A program made the translations under genes and the position numbers. From assembly GCF_030929555.1 (NCBI RefSeq), contig NZ_JAVFVT010000017.1, positions 62,001-126,000 on the forward strand: DNA of 64,000 bases, given 5' to 3'. Below, one piece after another: positions 1 to 9,934 of this stretch (its first letter is position 1; each line of letters begins with the position of its first letter). A model generated the notes under the pieces. The model worked only from the letters and a program-made list of their open reading frames with translations, made no database searches and was not told the origin of the DNA. Source of the DNA: Paenibacillus sp. LHD-117 (GTDB taxonomy: Bacteria > Bacillota > Bacilli > Paenibacillales > Paenibacillaceae).

Positions 1-3000
1 ATCCGGATCGAGACCTTTTAATTCTTCATCCGTTAGCGTCCGCTTGACGTGAACGGCTCCGTCGAACTCATGAATCGGCGTAACCTCGCCGTTCGGGCCG
101 ACGTATTCCAGTTCCAGCGCATAAACGATGTCCGTTCCATGCAGAGAGTCGTTGCCGCGCTCCGCATCCGATACCGCATCGTCCGCGGACGTCTCGCCTT
201 GGCCGATGTTCACGGTTAGGCGAATGATGCCGTCGCCTTCCGCCGATTGCGAAGGCAGCGTGCCTTGCGGATACTCGATCGTCACGCGGGGAGTAATGAT
301 GCGCAGTTCCTTGCCGCTCTTAAGGAGAGCATCGACCGCTTCGGCAGGAAGCTCGAGTCGAAGCTGCTCTTCATCAGCAGAATCGGCCTTCAGGACAATG
401 TCGACGTTATCGCCCTTCGAGCCTTTAATGGCTTCTTGTATCGCTTCTTCCGTCACCTTGAAGGTGGAACCGGTTCCCGGTTTCACGGAGATGACGCCGT
501 TCTCGACAGCGGTCCCCCCGCCGCTAACCGGTGGTGTTCCCGTTCCCGGATCCGTGCCCGGGCCCGGCGTAGGCTCTACAGGCGCGTCGCCCGTGTAGAA
601 GCGCCAAATGTCGGAGCGGCTATTGCCCTCGTGCTCGTCCTCCGCTACGGCATACCATTCGTAGCTCGCGTCGGAGAGGCCTTCCCAAGAGACGGAAGCG
701 TTCGCGCCGCTCGCCGTTTCTTGCGTCTCGCCGATTTGTTGGTCCGTATATACTCGGACGCCGAAGTAGTCGGTCGCGACCCGCTTCGTCTCCGCGTCCA
801 GCTCCAGGTCGAGCGAGAATTCGTCCTTGCCCGGATATGCGGCCGGGTCGTAATAATTGTAATCGTTCAGCGTTGGCGAGAACGTCTTGATATGAAGCTT
901 GTCATTCGCCATGTCGAACTGCATCAGCCTGATGTAGCCAAGCCCGCCGTCTTCGGCGCCTTGATAGTCGGCCAGCATTTGATACACCTTGCGGTCCGCC
1001 TTACCGTCGCCGTTGTCGTCGATTTCATCCGTCTTCAGCTCGGCGTCGTGATAATGGCCGGACAATGTCGCGAACACGTTTTTGTTCGGCAGCACGACCT
1101 TCTCGTAGACTTTGTCCGCGATTGGAGCGCGGTTGCCGGATACGAGCAAATATTCGTGGAACGCCAAAATCGCTTTGCGGTTCGGATGCGCCTTCACCAC
1201 TTCGTTCATCCAATCGATCTCTTCGTCGGCAAGGCCCCAGCCCATGTAGACGATAATAAAGTCGTTGCCGCCCGCGGAGATGAGATCGTAGTGGCCCATG
1301 TTGTTTTTGTACGAACCGCCGAACGTCGGCTGGTCTACGAAACGATTCTCGCCGAACCACTTCCAATAATCGTCGTACGAGCCCTTCTGATGGTCGACGT
1401 CATGGTTGCCCGCAAGGACGCCGTACGGAATCTTTGCATCGTCCAGCACCTTCATGTTCCGGTCGGCTTCTTCCCACTGGTACAGCTTGTCGGATTCGTC
1501 AACGATGTCGCCGGTGTGGATGACGTATTTGATCTTCTGCTCGTCCAGGTTGTTTTTGATCCAGTGGACGTTATCGCGGTAGTAAGTGAAATACGTCTCG
1601 GAATAATATTGCGTATCGGACATCCAAACGAACGAGAAGTCGTAAGAATCGTTCGACACCGGCACTTCGTCTTGCACCATGAGCAAAATGGTGTCCGCCG
1701 GATTGTTCATCTCCCCATTTTCGTTGAGGTTGCGGTAATCGCCCGCAGCTACTTCGGCTCCCAGCTCGAAGTCGCCGCTTCCCGCGATGATCGTGTCCAG
1801 CATGGCCCACTTGCCGGCAACCGGACTCCACGCGTACAGACTGACCTTGCGTCCTTCCAGCGACTTGCCTTTCCACTGAACGTCCACGCGGTCCGTGTCC
1901 TTCACGGACGAATCGAGCGTAATTTCGAAGCGGTGGTAAGGGAATTGCTCCGTCGAATCGTTCACCAGATATTGACCGTCGCCGGCCTTGCGAATGGCTT
2001 TATAGCCATCCGCGTTCAGCGCCTGCTCACCGCCAGGCACTTCCTGCTTCGGCGGCTCCGTGTCGGCCGCGCCGCTGAAGGCCTTGAAGCCTGCGGCCGC
2101 GCTTGCGTCGTAGTTAAAGCCGCGGAAGAACATGACGCGCATCAGATCGTCCAGCAGATCCTTCGCTTTAACCGTCAGCGTCGCCGTGCCCCCGACCTTG
2201 CCCGCATTGTGCGTCGGCGATATAAGCTGCGGCGCAAGCGGATTCTCGTCCGGTACGTTGAAGTTCACCGTCGCCGTCGCCGCATTGCCAACTTTGTCGG
2301 TTGCCGTCACGACCAGCTTATGGGCGCCTGGCGCAAGCGCCGCCGAAGAAGTGGCGTAAGGCAGAGTAATCGCAGCGTCGTCCAGCGTTGCCGTCGACGC
2401 TTCCAGTCCCGCGATGGCATCCGCGATCGCGGCATCGATCGTGAACACGCCGCGGTACGTCTCGCCTTCCTCCACGGTCGGAGCGATCGTCGGCGCGGCG
2501 TTGTCGACTTTCACGCCCCGCGTCAGCGTTCCGTAAGTCGAATGGCTGACCGTCAGCACGTGATCGCCGTCGGCGACGCCCTTCGTGTCCCACGCATACG
2601 CTTTGGAAGCCAGCTTATCGGCCGCCAGCGTAAACGTGAAGTCGACGAATTCGTGTTTGCCCGCGCTGTCGCCCATCTTCAGCGACGTCAGCGGATTCGC
2701 GTACTTCGGATCGTACAGCTCCGTGCCGTCGGCAAGCACGAGACGAACGTTGCGCACCTCGAAATCGTCCTTGTTCTCCTCCGGGCGGTCGTCGAACGGG
2801 CCGGACTTCGAACCCGCATAGATCGAGATGACGTTGGCGCCCTGCGCCAGATCGTCCGCCGAGATCGGGATGGAGAGCGTCGACCAGCTGTCGATCGGAT
2901 CCAGGAAAGTATGAATGATTTCGCCGTCCTTCACGACCGCGTTTTTGAAGTAATAGTTGACCGCTTGCGTCTCGAACGCGAAGTACGCGCCGCTCTCTAG

Positions 3001-5922
3001 AGCGGAGTAAGTGCCGTTCGTCAGCTCAGTACCGTCAATGGCGAACGACAGCTCGTTCCAAGCTGCGCCGTTCCCCGTCGCGCGAAGGATTTTATTCCCG
3101 GATAGAACCTCGTTCTCCTTCACGTTCAGACGCAGATCGGAGAGCTCCGGACCACCCGTAATCGTCACCCGCTTCGTCTCGGACGTTACGGTATTCGTGC
3201 CGTCGGATACTTCGAAATAATATTCGATGTATTCACGGCCGATCAGCTGCGGGCTGAACACGGTTTGACGGTACAACGAATCATTGTAGCTCCGCTTCAG
3301 ATACCGTTTCGTATAATCCCCATCGCGGTTGTCCTTGTAATAAAGCACGACCGTCTTGGCCACGCGATCATCCTGCGCGTCGCCCACGATATCGAAGTTT
3401 CGCGATTGGTCGATCGTCTGTACCGCAGTCAAATCGGCGATCGTCGGATCCGCTTCGTCGACCGTTATCGCAACCGGAACCACGGGCACCTGCTCGGATG
3501 CGACGGCTCCAGGCGTCGCGGGCGCAAGACCCGCACTGTATTTGATCATGTTCGGCGTGCCGTCTAGCGGATATTTGTAGAAAATGCCCATGTTCGCTTT
3601 TGTCTCTTCGTCGTTGTCGTAATACGCGGACGAAATTTCGATGCCGCTGTTCGTCGCGATGACGATGCCGCGTTTGCCGCCGTTCGCCATGCCGTCGCTA
3701 TACATGCGGAACAGGTTCACGCCTTCCGTCAGGCCGGCGTTGCCGTAGTTGGCGTTAAAATCGGCGGCCGTCGAAGCGGAATTGTGGGCGTTAATAACCC
3801 AGAACACGACTGACTCGCCGGCGGGAACTATAACGTCTTCCTTGGCGGTCGGCCAGATCACGTCGGCGGAAGGACCGCTATCCGTGTAACGGTAATTGAT
3901 CCGGTAATCCTTCAGGTTCAACGGCCCGTCCGTGTTGTTGTAGACTTCGACGAACTCGTAGCCGTCTCCGCTGCCCACGTTCGCGGAATCCGGCACGATC
4001 TCCGTGACGAGCAGCTCCGGAGCGGATTGCGGGTCGAAGTCGTCCAGCTCGACCGCGACGGTCGTTTCTTCGGACGTTGCTTTGCCGATGCCGTCAATCG
4101 CCTCGATATAGAAATACAACGTGTCTTCCACCAACGCGCTGGATGGAATCAAACCTTTGTAGACGCCGCCGACCTTGTTCATGACGGTCGTCGCGTAAAC
4201 GGATTGCGATTTGGTGCGGTAATAGATTTTCGCTTGCGGCGCTTCCGGTTGGTCCGGATCCGTCACGTTCGCGGAGATCTCAAGCCCGCTTGCGATGAAA
4301 TCATACGCAATGTCCGCGATGACCGGAGCTTCGTTCTCCGAACCGTCCGGCAGATGTACCGGCACGCTCGGCGCTTGTTCCGTCGCAACCGCGCCCGGCG
4401 TGGCAGCCAGCGTGCCCGGACTCGCCAGCATGCGCATGTTCAATCCTCCGTCGAGCGGATACGCGTAGAAGATGCCTTTGTTTTTCTGCGTCTGCTCGTC
4501 GTTCTGGTAAGACGCCACCGCTACGTCATTGCCGAGCGAATCCTTGATGACCAAGTCGCGGGCCGCGCTGTTCGACATGCCGTCGTTCAGCTCCGTGCGG
4601 AACAAGTTCACGCCCTCCGTCAGCGTCGTGCCGTAGTTGGCGTTGAAGCTGGCCGCGTTCTCGACCGTCTGATTGGCCGAGTTCGTAATCCACAGGACGA
4701 TCGAGCCGCCTTGCGGAATGAGGATGCTTCCTTTCTCGGCGGCTGGCCAAGACACGTCAAACGCGGGTCCCTTGTCAGGATATCGGTAATATAGACCGTA
4801 ATTCGAGAAGTTGAGCTCGCCGTCCGTATTATTGTAAACCTCGATAAATTCGAATGCGTCGCTGCTTACACCGCTGACGTTCTCGCTGTCTGGCACAAGC
4901 TCCGTAATGAGCACGGACGGTACCAGGCTATAATTGAAATCTGACGTCTCCACATTAACGTTATAGGTCTGTGTCGTCGCGGTCGCCATGCCGTCGGTAG
5001 CCTCAATGTAATATTGAAGCAGCGGCGATGTCAGCTCGGATTTCGGAATGGAAGTCGCGAAAACATCGTCGGTACCAGCCATATCCAACTTGGTAAAATT
5101 GCCTTGCGAGCCGTTGCGATAGTAGACGCTAGCCGTTACGGTGTTGCCGTCCGGCTGGGCGATCGTCGCCGAGATGGCCAGATCCGCCTCGAAGGATGCC
5201 GTCGTTACCGGCGCATGCGTCACGACCGGCGGCAGCTGAGGCTCTTGCCCGATGTCCGGCACTTGATCGGCGGTTACCGAGCCCGGCGTCGCGTTCACCG
5301 TTCCGGTGCCGTCGACGAGACGCATCGTTGCCGATCCGTCCTTCGGATAGGCATAGAGGATGCCTTTGTTCGGCTTCGTCTGATCATCATTCTGATAAGA
5401 AGCAACGGATACGACATTCCCGCCGCCGTATTGAATGATTAGATCGCGCGGCAAGCTGTTGTGCATGCCACCTCCGCCGTTCACCCGGAACAGCGAGACG
5501 CCTTCCGTGAGCTGAACCCCGAACGTGTTGTTGAAGTTCGCGACCGGCTCGGCTGTATTGCTGGCATTCATCACCCACAGCACGATCGTGCCGTAAGCCG
5601 GAATAACCGTTGCGGAGCCCGGGGCAGTCATCGGCCATGGAACCGTTTTTTCAACGCTGTTTTCGAAATAATGATAGATCAACGAATAATCGCTGAAGTC
5701 GACTGGCTGATCCGTATTGTTGTAAATTTCGATAAACTCATACCCGTCCGCGCCAGCGACATTCGTCGTATCCGGAACCAGCTCCGTAATCATAAGCGCC
5801 GGCAACTCCGACGCCGCGCTTACGTTTGCCGGCCCCGCGTACGGCACGGCGCCTAGCAGCAGCGCCGCCGCCGTAGCGGCGGACAACCATTTTTTCCATT
5901 GCTTTCGAATCGTTGCTTTCAC
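1..5922 (-). CDS. Secreted lamin-tail / calcineurin-like phosphoesterase exoprotein (partial, C-terminus outside window)
   Basis: The frame is open from a GTG at 5922 to the window edge (1974 codons), so the C-terminus is missing. The GTG is preceded at good spacing by GGGAG; an upstream GTG at 5931 sits too close to that site. The N-terminus is a Sec signal peptide (KKWLSAATAAALLLGAVPYA, cleavage near VSAA). Three lamin-tail domains begin near residues 41, 335 and 638 (each opening with TELVPD or TEIVPD and containing EFIE/EFVE-YNNTD), separated by Ig/FN3-like modules. A metallophosphoesterase domain spans about residues 1430-1625, with SDTQ, GDIVD, GNHD and GHYH metal-ligand motifs. A Pro/Gly/Thr linker follows near position 560. 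Family knowledge suggests a cell-surface or extracellular phosphoesterase or nuclease; the substrate is unknown. SLH domains may follow beyond the edge, but that is inference. Confidence 0.88.
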   Translation of the reverse strand, partial: MKATIRKQWKKWLSAATAAALLLGAVPYAGPANVSAASELPALMITELVPDTTNVAGADGYEFIEIYNNTDQPVDFSDYSLIYHYFENSVEKTVPWPMTAPGSATVIPAYGTIVLWVMNASNTAEPVANFNNTFGVQLTEGVSLFRVNGGGGMHNSLPRDLIIQYGGGNVVSVASYQNDDQTKPNKGILYAYPKDGSATMRLVDGTGTVNATPGSVTADQVPDIGQEPQLPPVVTHAPVTTASFEADLAISATIAQPDGNTVTASVYYRNGSQGNFTKLDMAGTDDVFATSIPKSELTSPLLQYYIEATDGMATATTQTYNVNVETSDFNYSLVPSVLITELVPDSENVSGVSSDAFEFIEVYNNTDGELNFSNYGLYYRYPDKGPAFDVSWPAAEKGSILIPQGGSIVLWITNSANQTVENAASFNANYGTTLTEGVNLFRTELNDGMSNSAARDLVIKDSLGNDVAVASYQNDEQTQKNKGIFYAYPLDGGLNMRMLASPGTLAATPGAVATEQAPSVPVHLPDGSENEAPVIADIAYDFIASGLEISANVTDPDQPEAPQAKIYYRTKSQSVYATTVMNKVGGVYKGLIPSSALVEDTLYFYIEAIDGIGKATSEETTVAVELDDFDPQSAPELLVTEIVPDSANVGSGDGYEFVEVYNNTDGPLNLKDYRINYRYTDSGPSADVIWPTAKEDVIVPAGESVVFWVINAHNSASTAADFNANYGNAGLTEGVNLFRMYSDGMANGGKRGIVIATNSGIEISSAYYDNDEETKANMGIFYKYPLDGTPNMIKYSAGLAPATPGAVASEQVPVVPVAITVDEADPTIADLTAVQTIDQSRNFDIVGDAQDDRVAKTVVLYYKDNRDGDYTKRYLKRSYNDSLYRQTVFSPQLIGREYIEYYFEVSDGTNTVTSETKRVTITGGPELSDLRLNVKENEVLSGNKILRATGNGAAWNELSFAIDGTELTNGTYSALESGAYFAFETQAVNYYFKNAVVKDGEIIHTFLDPIDSWSTLSIPISADDLAQGANVISIYAGSKSGPFDDRPEENKDDFEVRNVRLVLADGTELYDPKYANPLTSLKMGDSAGKHEFVDFTFTLAADKLASKAYAWDTKGVADGDHVLTVSHSTYGTLTRGVKVDNAAPTIAPTVEEGETYRGVFTIDAAIADAIAGLEASTATLDDAAITLPYATSSAALAPGAHKLVVTATDKVGNAATATVNFNVPDENPLAPQLISPTHNAGKVGGTATLTVKAKDLLDDLMRVMFFRGFNYDASAAAGFKAFSGAADTEPPKQEVPGGEQALNADGYKAIRKAGDGQYLVNDSTEQFPYHRFEITLDSSVKDTDRVDVQWKGKSLEGRKVSLYAWSPVAGKWAMLDTIIAGSGDFELGAEVAAGDYRNLNENGEMNNPADTILLMVQDEVPVSNDSYDFSFVWMSDTQYYSETYFTYYRDNVHWIKNNLDEQKIKYVIHTGDIVDESDKLYQWEEADRNMKVLDDAKIPYGVLAGNHDVDHQKGSYDDYWKWFGENRFVDQPTFGGSYKNNMGHYDLISAGGNDFIIVYMGWGLADEEIDWMNEVVKAHPNRKAILAFHEYLLVSGNRAPIADKVYEKVVLPNKNVFATLSGHYHDAELKTDEIDDNGDGKADRKVYQMLADYQGAEDGGLGYIRLMQFDMANDKLHIKTFSPTLNDYNYYDPAAYPGKDEFSLDLELDAETKRVATDYFGVRVYTDQQIGETQETASGANASVSWEGLSDASYEWYAVAEDEHEGNSRSDIWRFYTGDAPVEPTPGPGTDPGTGTPPVSGGGTAVENGVISVKPGTGSTFKVTEEAIQEAIKGSKGDNVDIVLKADSADEEQLRLELPAEAVDALLKSGKELRIITPRVTIEYPQGTLPSQSAEGDGIIRLTVNIGQGETSADDAVSDAERGNDSLHGTDIVYALELEYVGPNGEVTPIHEFDGAVHVKRTLTDEELKGLDPD

Positions 5923-5953
5923 AGCTTCCACACTCTCCCAATGATTAACGTTA

Positions 5954-5971
5954 AGGCGATTGGTATCGCCT
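5954..5971. promoter_or_regulatory. Perfect inverted repeat upstream of the exoprotein gene
   Basis: AGGCGAT-TGGT-ATCGCCT is a perfect 7-bp dyad 32 bp upstream of the exoprotein start, inside the 297-bp divergent intergenic region (5923-6219). It could be an operator or an RNA hairpin in the leader. The rest of that interval is AT-mixed, with no promoter I can fix confidently, apart from a clear Shine-Dalgarno (AGGAGAT) for the plus-strand regulator gene. Confidence 0.4.
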
Positions 5972-6219
5972 GTAAGCCTGCTCATAGATGCGCATATACT
6001 CCCTGCGTCATCGCATGCGGCTATAATGGCGCAAAACCATCGTACAATGCGGCTTCCGCTTGCGATATCGACGTTTTTTTCGATGCTTATCCTTTTTTCA
6101 GAACCTTTCTTTACAATCTTTTAACGCGGCGGGTACAGCCTTTCGTGCCGCTTTGCATTACGATAGAAGCATGCCTGTTTCGCCTTATATAGGCGCGTAG
6201 GAAAGGAGATAACACCACG

Positions 6220-8493
6220 ATGAAACTGAGATCCTTCCGAATCCAGACGTTATCCGGCCAGTTGCTGGTCCCCTTTATATGTATCATCCTTTTGTTTTCG
6301 CTAGTTAACGGGCTGCTATTTTCGTTCTTCCAATCCAAGCTGCAGAGGGATATTGAAGCATCCAACCGAAACCTGCTCTCCGGTACCGCGGATCGCTACG
6401 AAACCCATCTGGCGCAATTAAAGACGTTGCTCACTCAGATTTATAACGAAAGCACGGTTCGCGAGTTCAACCGTCAGCTTAGAACCTTCGGCAAGGAAGG
6501 CGCCAATTATTTGTCCGCCTACCGCATCTCCAACCTCTTGCGGAAGGATGCCTATAATCCTTTGTTGCATTTGGAAGGCTTGATCGTCCACTACGGGATG
6601 GGAGACTTCGCGGTCGACCAGGACGGCAGCAGCAGCGCCGCCGATCTCTTCGGACGGGCGTATGCGAGCAAGCTGTATACCCACTCGTACTGGAAGGAGC
6701 AGCTCCAGAAGGAGCAATCCGTGACCATACTGCCCGCCGTACATTATGAACCTTCCGCCGAACTCTCGGGCGGTCACATGCTGCTCCCGATCAGCTTCAA
6801 GCTGCCCGGCGAGAACTATCAAACGATCGCTCTGCTTAACGCGGAGAAGGCGATGGAAGCCTTTCTGGGGGAAGCCCCGGAAAGATCATTCCTTATCGCC
6901 GATGAAGGACGCGTTCTCTATCGTTATGGACAAGCCATGGGCGCTGCTGATATCCCTGCCTTCGAAGCAAGCCGGGACCATATGCGGCTGAACGATCATG
7001 ATTGGTTTAGAACGGAGAGCGCCAGCGGACTTTCTTTTTACATGGCAGTTCCTACTCATACGGCCGCAGCGGAGCTTCGGCACTGGTTCTGGTGGTCGGC
7101 GCTTGTATTTGCCGCGACGCTCGTTCTGGCCGCGTTCGTTTCCTTCTATTTCAGCAAACGTCTGAAAAAACCCGTTGACCGGCTGCTTGCCGCATCAATG
7201 GATGGCCAAGCATCGGGAACGGGCAATGATAGCGGCATTGAAGAATATGCGCTCATCGAGCGCCGGATCCGGGAGCTCGTTCGGGAACGCGAAGACGTGA
7301 AGAATAAGATGAACAGGCACCGGTCGATCTTGACCAGCTTCGGTTATATGAGTCAGTTGAAGAACATTAACGAGGATTTGGGGGAATGGAAGGAGTTTCT
7401 GTCCGCCGAAGGCAGCTACGATATTGTACTGTACGAGCTGAGGTTCCGGCATGATGCCTTGGTTCGGCTTAACGTAAGGCCTGAACAAGCTTCGCTTGCC
7501 TTGCGCGAGCATATTCGGGCTGCCGCTTCGGAGATTTGCGCCGAGGCGCATACGTTCCAAATCGAACATAACCAAATGATGACGGTCATCCGGAACGGTG
7601 ATTCGGCGGCAATAGCCGACTTGCTTACGCGAATCAAACGGCTGCTGGATCAAAATACATCCCACTGTTTGGCGACCGTTGCCATCAGCTCGCGCTTCGA
7701 GCATGCCTCCCAGTTCAGCTACGCTTACGAGCAAGTGCAGGCGCTGGCCCGACAAGCGTTATTGATTGAAGAGACGGTGATCGTGACGTCCCCGCGGAAC
7801 TTGCCTGAGCTGCCGCATCTGTCGGACGCCGAAGAAAGCCAATTGGCCTCCTCCCTCCAAGCGGGGAGTTCGGATACGGCATCGGAATTCATTGCGGCCA
7901 TGCTGGCGCGAATGCAGAAGGAACAAGCCGCCGTGCAGCAATACGCCGACTTCGCCGCGCAGATGTCGGAGAAGATTACCGCGCCGCTTCTGCATGCAGG
8001 CGCCGAGCCGGAGCAGCATATCGGATGGACGTTGCGCTCGATTCGAAGAAATCTCTCCTCTTGCCATACGGCGGACAAATATAAGGAGCAGCTGAATCGG
8101 CTTGCCGAGACGGTAGTCGGAAGCCTGTCCATGCAGCGGATCACGGATGAAGATCCGATCGTAACACGCGTCATGCATTTGCTCGAAACGCAATTCAGCG
8201 GTGATATTTCACTCGACCAGATCGCCGGCGAGCTCAATATGTCGACCGCTTATCTGTCTACTTACATCAAAGAAAAAACCGGCACGAATTTTATCGATCA
8301 TCTGAACGGCATTCGAATGAGCGAAGCGAAGAAGCTTCTGTCGGGCACTCCGCACCCGATCAACGAGATCGGCCGGCAAGTCGGATATCAGAACGTTACT
8401 TCCTTTAATCGCATGTTCAAAAAAATAGCCGGCGTCTCACCAAGCGAGTATCGCAGGCAGCAACAGCAGCATGCAAACGGGAAGACGGGATAA
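6220..8493 (+). CDS. Membrane-anchored AraC-family transcriptional regulator
   Basis: This 757-residue protein starts at ATG 6220 behind AAAGGAGAT. It has a first membrane segment at about residues 17-37, a long extracytoplasmic sensor region (about 40-285), and a second membrane segment near 288-310. A cytoplasmic linker follows, and the C-terminus (about 655-750) is an AraC/HTH_18 DNA-binding domain with the two helix-turn-helix units (DQIAGELNMSTAYLSTYIKE and INEIGRQVGYQNVTSFNRMF). This is the typical Paenibacillus one-component sensor-regulator architecture, in which neighbours are often sugar ABC transporters or surface-polysaccharide genes. No transporter is adjacent here. It stands between the lamin-tail exoprotein (divergent) and the convergent Pel-type operon, so regulation of either is a reasonable inference. 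The ligand is unknown. Confidence 0.9.
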   Translation: MKLRSFRIQTLSGQLLVPFICIILLFSLVNGLLFSFFQSKLQRDIEASNRNLLSGTADRYETHLAQLKTLLTQIYNESTVREFNRQLRTFGKEGANYLSAYRISNLLRKDAYNPLLHLEGLIVHYGMGDFAVDQDGSSSAADLFGRAYASKLYTHSYWKEQLQKEQSVTILPAVHYEPSAELSGGHMLLPISFKLPGENYQTIALLNAEKAMEAFLGEAPERSFLIADEGRVLYRYGQAMGAADIPAFEASRDHMRLNDHDWFRTESASGLSFYMAVPTHTAAAELRHWFWWSALVFAATLVLAAFVSFYFSKRLKKPVDRLLAASMDGQASGTGNDSGIEEYALIERRIRELVREREDVKNKMNRHRSILTSFGYMSQLKNINEDLGEWKEFLSAEGSYDIVLYELRFRHDALVRLNVRPEQASLALREHIRAAASEICAEAHTFQIEHNQMMTVIRNGDSAAIADLLTRIKRLLDQNTSHCLATVAISSRFEHASQFSYAYEQVQALARQALLIEETVIVTSPRNLPELPHLSDAEESQLASSLQAGSSDTASEFIAAMLARMQKEQAAVQQYADFAAQMSEKITAPLLHAGAEPEQHIGWTLRSIRRNLSSCHTADKYKEQLNRLAETVVGSLSMQRITDEDPIVTRVMHLLETQFSGDISLDQIAGELNMSTAYLSTYIKEKTGTNFIDHLNGIRMSEAKKLLSGTPHPINEIGRQVGYQNVTSFNRMFKKIAGVSPSEYRRQQQQHANGKTG

Positions 8494-8523
8494 TTGCATG
8501 GCAGCCGCTAACGTTGTTCCTGC

Positions 8524-9204
8524 CTACTGCGCATAGTCGCCCGTATAGTTAATCAGCGAAGCGTCAAGCACGCCATCGATTGCGCTAATGGTCTGCAAGA
8601 ATGCCGTGTTATCGTCGCGAAGCATAACCTCCACCGTCAATTCCGTAAAATCCTTGCGGACCGTCTTGGACTTTAACTTCGTGTTCAGCTTGCGAAGTTC
8701 TATGCGGAGCCCTCCGGTTGCGTCATCCGTGTGCCTGATGATAAGGAGGTAGGCCTGCTCCCTTACCTTGCGTCTGGACAACCACAAGATCGTCAATCCG
8801 ATAATAAGCGATCCGCCAAGCGCCAGCGGATATATTTTGGCGCCGCTCGCGATGCCGGCTGATATCGCCCAGAACATGTATACGATGTCTAGCGGGTCCT
8901 TGACCGCGGTTCTGAACCGCACGATGCTGAGCGCGCCGACCATGCCGAGCGACAACACGATGTTGGTGCTGATGGTCATAATAATCAGCGCCGTGATCAT
9001 CGTCATGAGCACGAATGACACATTATAGTTATAGCTGTATACGACGCCCCTGAACGCCTTCCGATATACCCAGTAAATAAATAGCCCGATCATAAACGCG
9101 CAAGCTAATCCCAGAATCATATCCACATACGATATGCTGCGGAATGCTTCCAGGTGAAGCACGCTCTTCTTCACGATATCTTGAAAGTTCAATACGTCTC
9201 CCAT
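8524..9204 (-). CDS. DUF4956 membrane protein
   Basis: This 226-residue protein has about four membrane segments in its first 150 residues (for example DMILGLACAFMIGLFIYWVY and VLMTMITALIIMTISTNIVL). They are followed by the conserved LSLGMVGALSIVRFRTAVKD stretch typical of DUF4956, and a soluble C-terminal domain of about 70 residues. It is the last gene of the seven-gene operon, 18 bp after the VTC-domain gene. DUF4956 genes commonly neighbour VTC-domain and CotH-kinase genes in Firmicutes, but their biochemical role is not established. Family assignment is confident; function is unknown. Confidence 0.82.
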   Translation of the reverse strand: MGDVLNFQDIVKKSVLHLEAFRSISYVDMILGLACAFMIGLFIYWVYRKAFRGVVYSYNYNVSFVLMTMITALIIMTISTNIVLSLGMVGALSIVRFRTAVKDPLDIVYMFWAISAGIASGAKIYPLALGGSLIIGLTILWLSRRKVREQAYLLIIRHTDDATGGLRIELRKLNTKLKSKTVRKDFTELTVEVMLRDDNTAFLQTISAIDGVLDASLINYTGDYAQ

Positions 9205-9222
9205 GTGCGCACCCCATGCCTT

Positions 9223-9933
9223 CTATTCTTTGAAATATTTCAAATTCACTTCCCTGCAGATCACATACTTGGAGATGGAGGATCGGATATGTTGATCCGG
9301 CCGGACAAGCTTCCGAACATGATCGGGCAGAAACGTATCATATTTAATTTCCAGTATGGTTTGCGGAACCGGAATCGCTTCCTTCAGCACGAGATTCGGA
9401 TCGAACACATCAAAGGTATTCGTTCCCGCCGATAGTTTCTTGTCGAACGTAATCCGCACGTTGCCAAACTCGTAAATATAGGCCTCTCGCCAATAGTCGA
9501 CGATAGTGGTCGGACGGAATGCGCGGTGAGCAAGCGCAGAATAAAATTCCTTAAGCAGCAGCTCTTCCTTGCCCGCCAGACATTCGTAATCGCCGTTAAC
9601 GATGGCGTCATACTCCACCCTGCTAATCCGGGCGGATTCCTTGCACACATACTCCCCGAATTTGCTCTTTCGCTCTACGGCGATGACGGAATCGCTGCCG
9701 TTGTAGGTCCGAATACGGTATTTGTCGCGCTTGAAGACGCCGTTGTTCTTATCGTGCAAAGCATGATCCTGAGCTCCGTCGAAATACAAGCTGCGGATGC
9801 AATAGCCATCACTGCCGATGGAATGGCTGTCCATGGCCAGCAAGGACGACACGCGGTGCCGAAGCGTCGCATAGTCATGGAGATGCAAATAATACTTCTG
9901 CTCGGTGCGGAATTTCTTGGCTTGCCGTTGCAT
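9223..9933 (-). CDS. VTC-domain (polyphosphate polymerase-like) protein
   Basis: The 236-residue protein is essentially a stand-alone VTC domain, the tunnel-fold triphosphate enzyme family that includes the yeast polyphosphate polymerase Vtc4. Basic and acidic tunnel motifs are visible: FRTEQKYYL near the start, KYRIRTYN, AVERKSK, ITFDKKL, ILEIKYD and SISKYVICRE. These are the expected alternating strands with Arg/Lys phosphate ligands and Glu metal ligands. It has no membrane segment. It starts one base after the PelG-CotH stop, so it is translationally linked to it. By family it may make or bind polyphosphate; in this operon it could instead act on a nucleotide or phosphate donor for the CotH kinase domain, which is inference. 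Confidence 0.85.
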   Translation of the reverse strand: MQRQAKKFRTEQKYYLHLHDYATLRHRVSSLLAMDSHSIGSDGYCIRSLYFDGAQDHALHDKNNGVFKRDKYRIRTYNGSDSVIAVERKSKFGEYVCKESARISRVEYDAIVNGDYECLAGKEELLLKEFYSALAHRAFRPTTIVDYWREAYIYEFGNVRITFDKKLSAGTNTFDVFDPNLVLKEAIPVPQTILEIKYDTFLPDHVRKLVRPDQHIRSSISKYVICREVNLKYFKE

Positions 9934-9934
9934 A

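Noticed and set aside
247-3000. A 917-codon plus-strand open frame
   Set aside because: It is antisense to the exoprotein gene, whose minus frame has clear signal peptide, lamin-tail and phosphoesterase motifs; the plus frame translation is Arg/Val-rich with no family resemblance.
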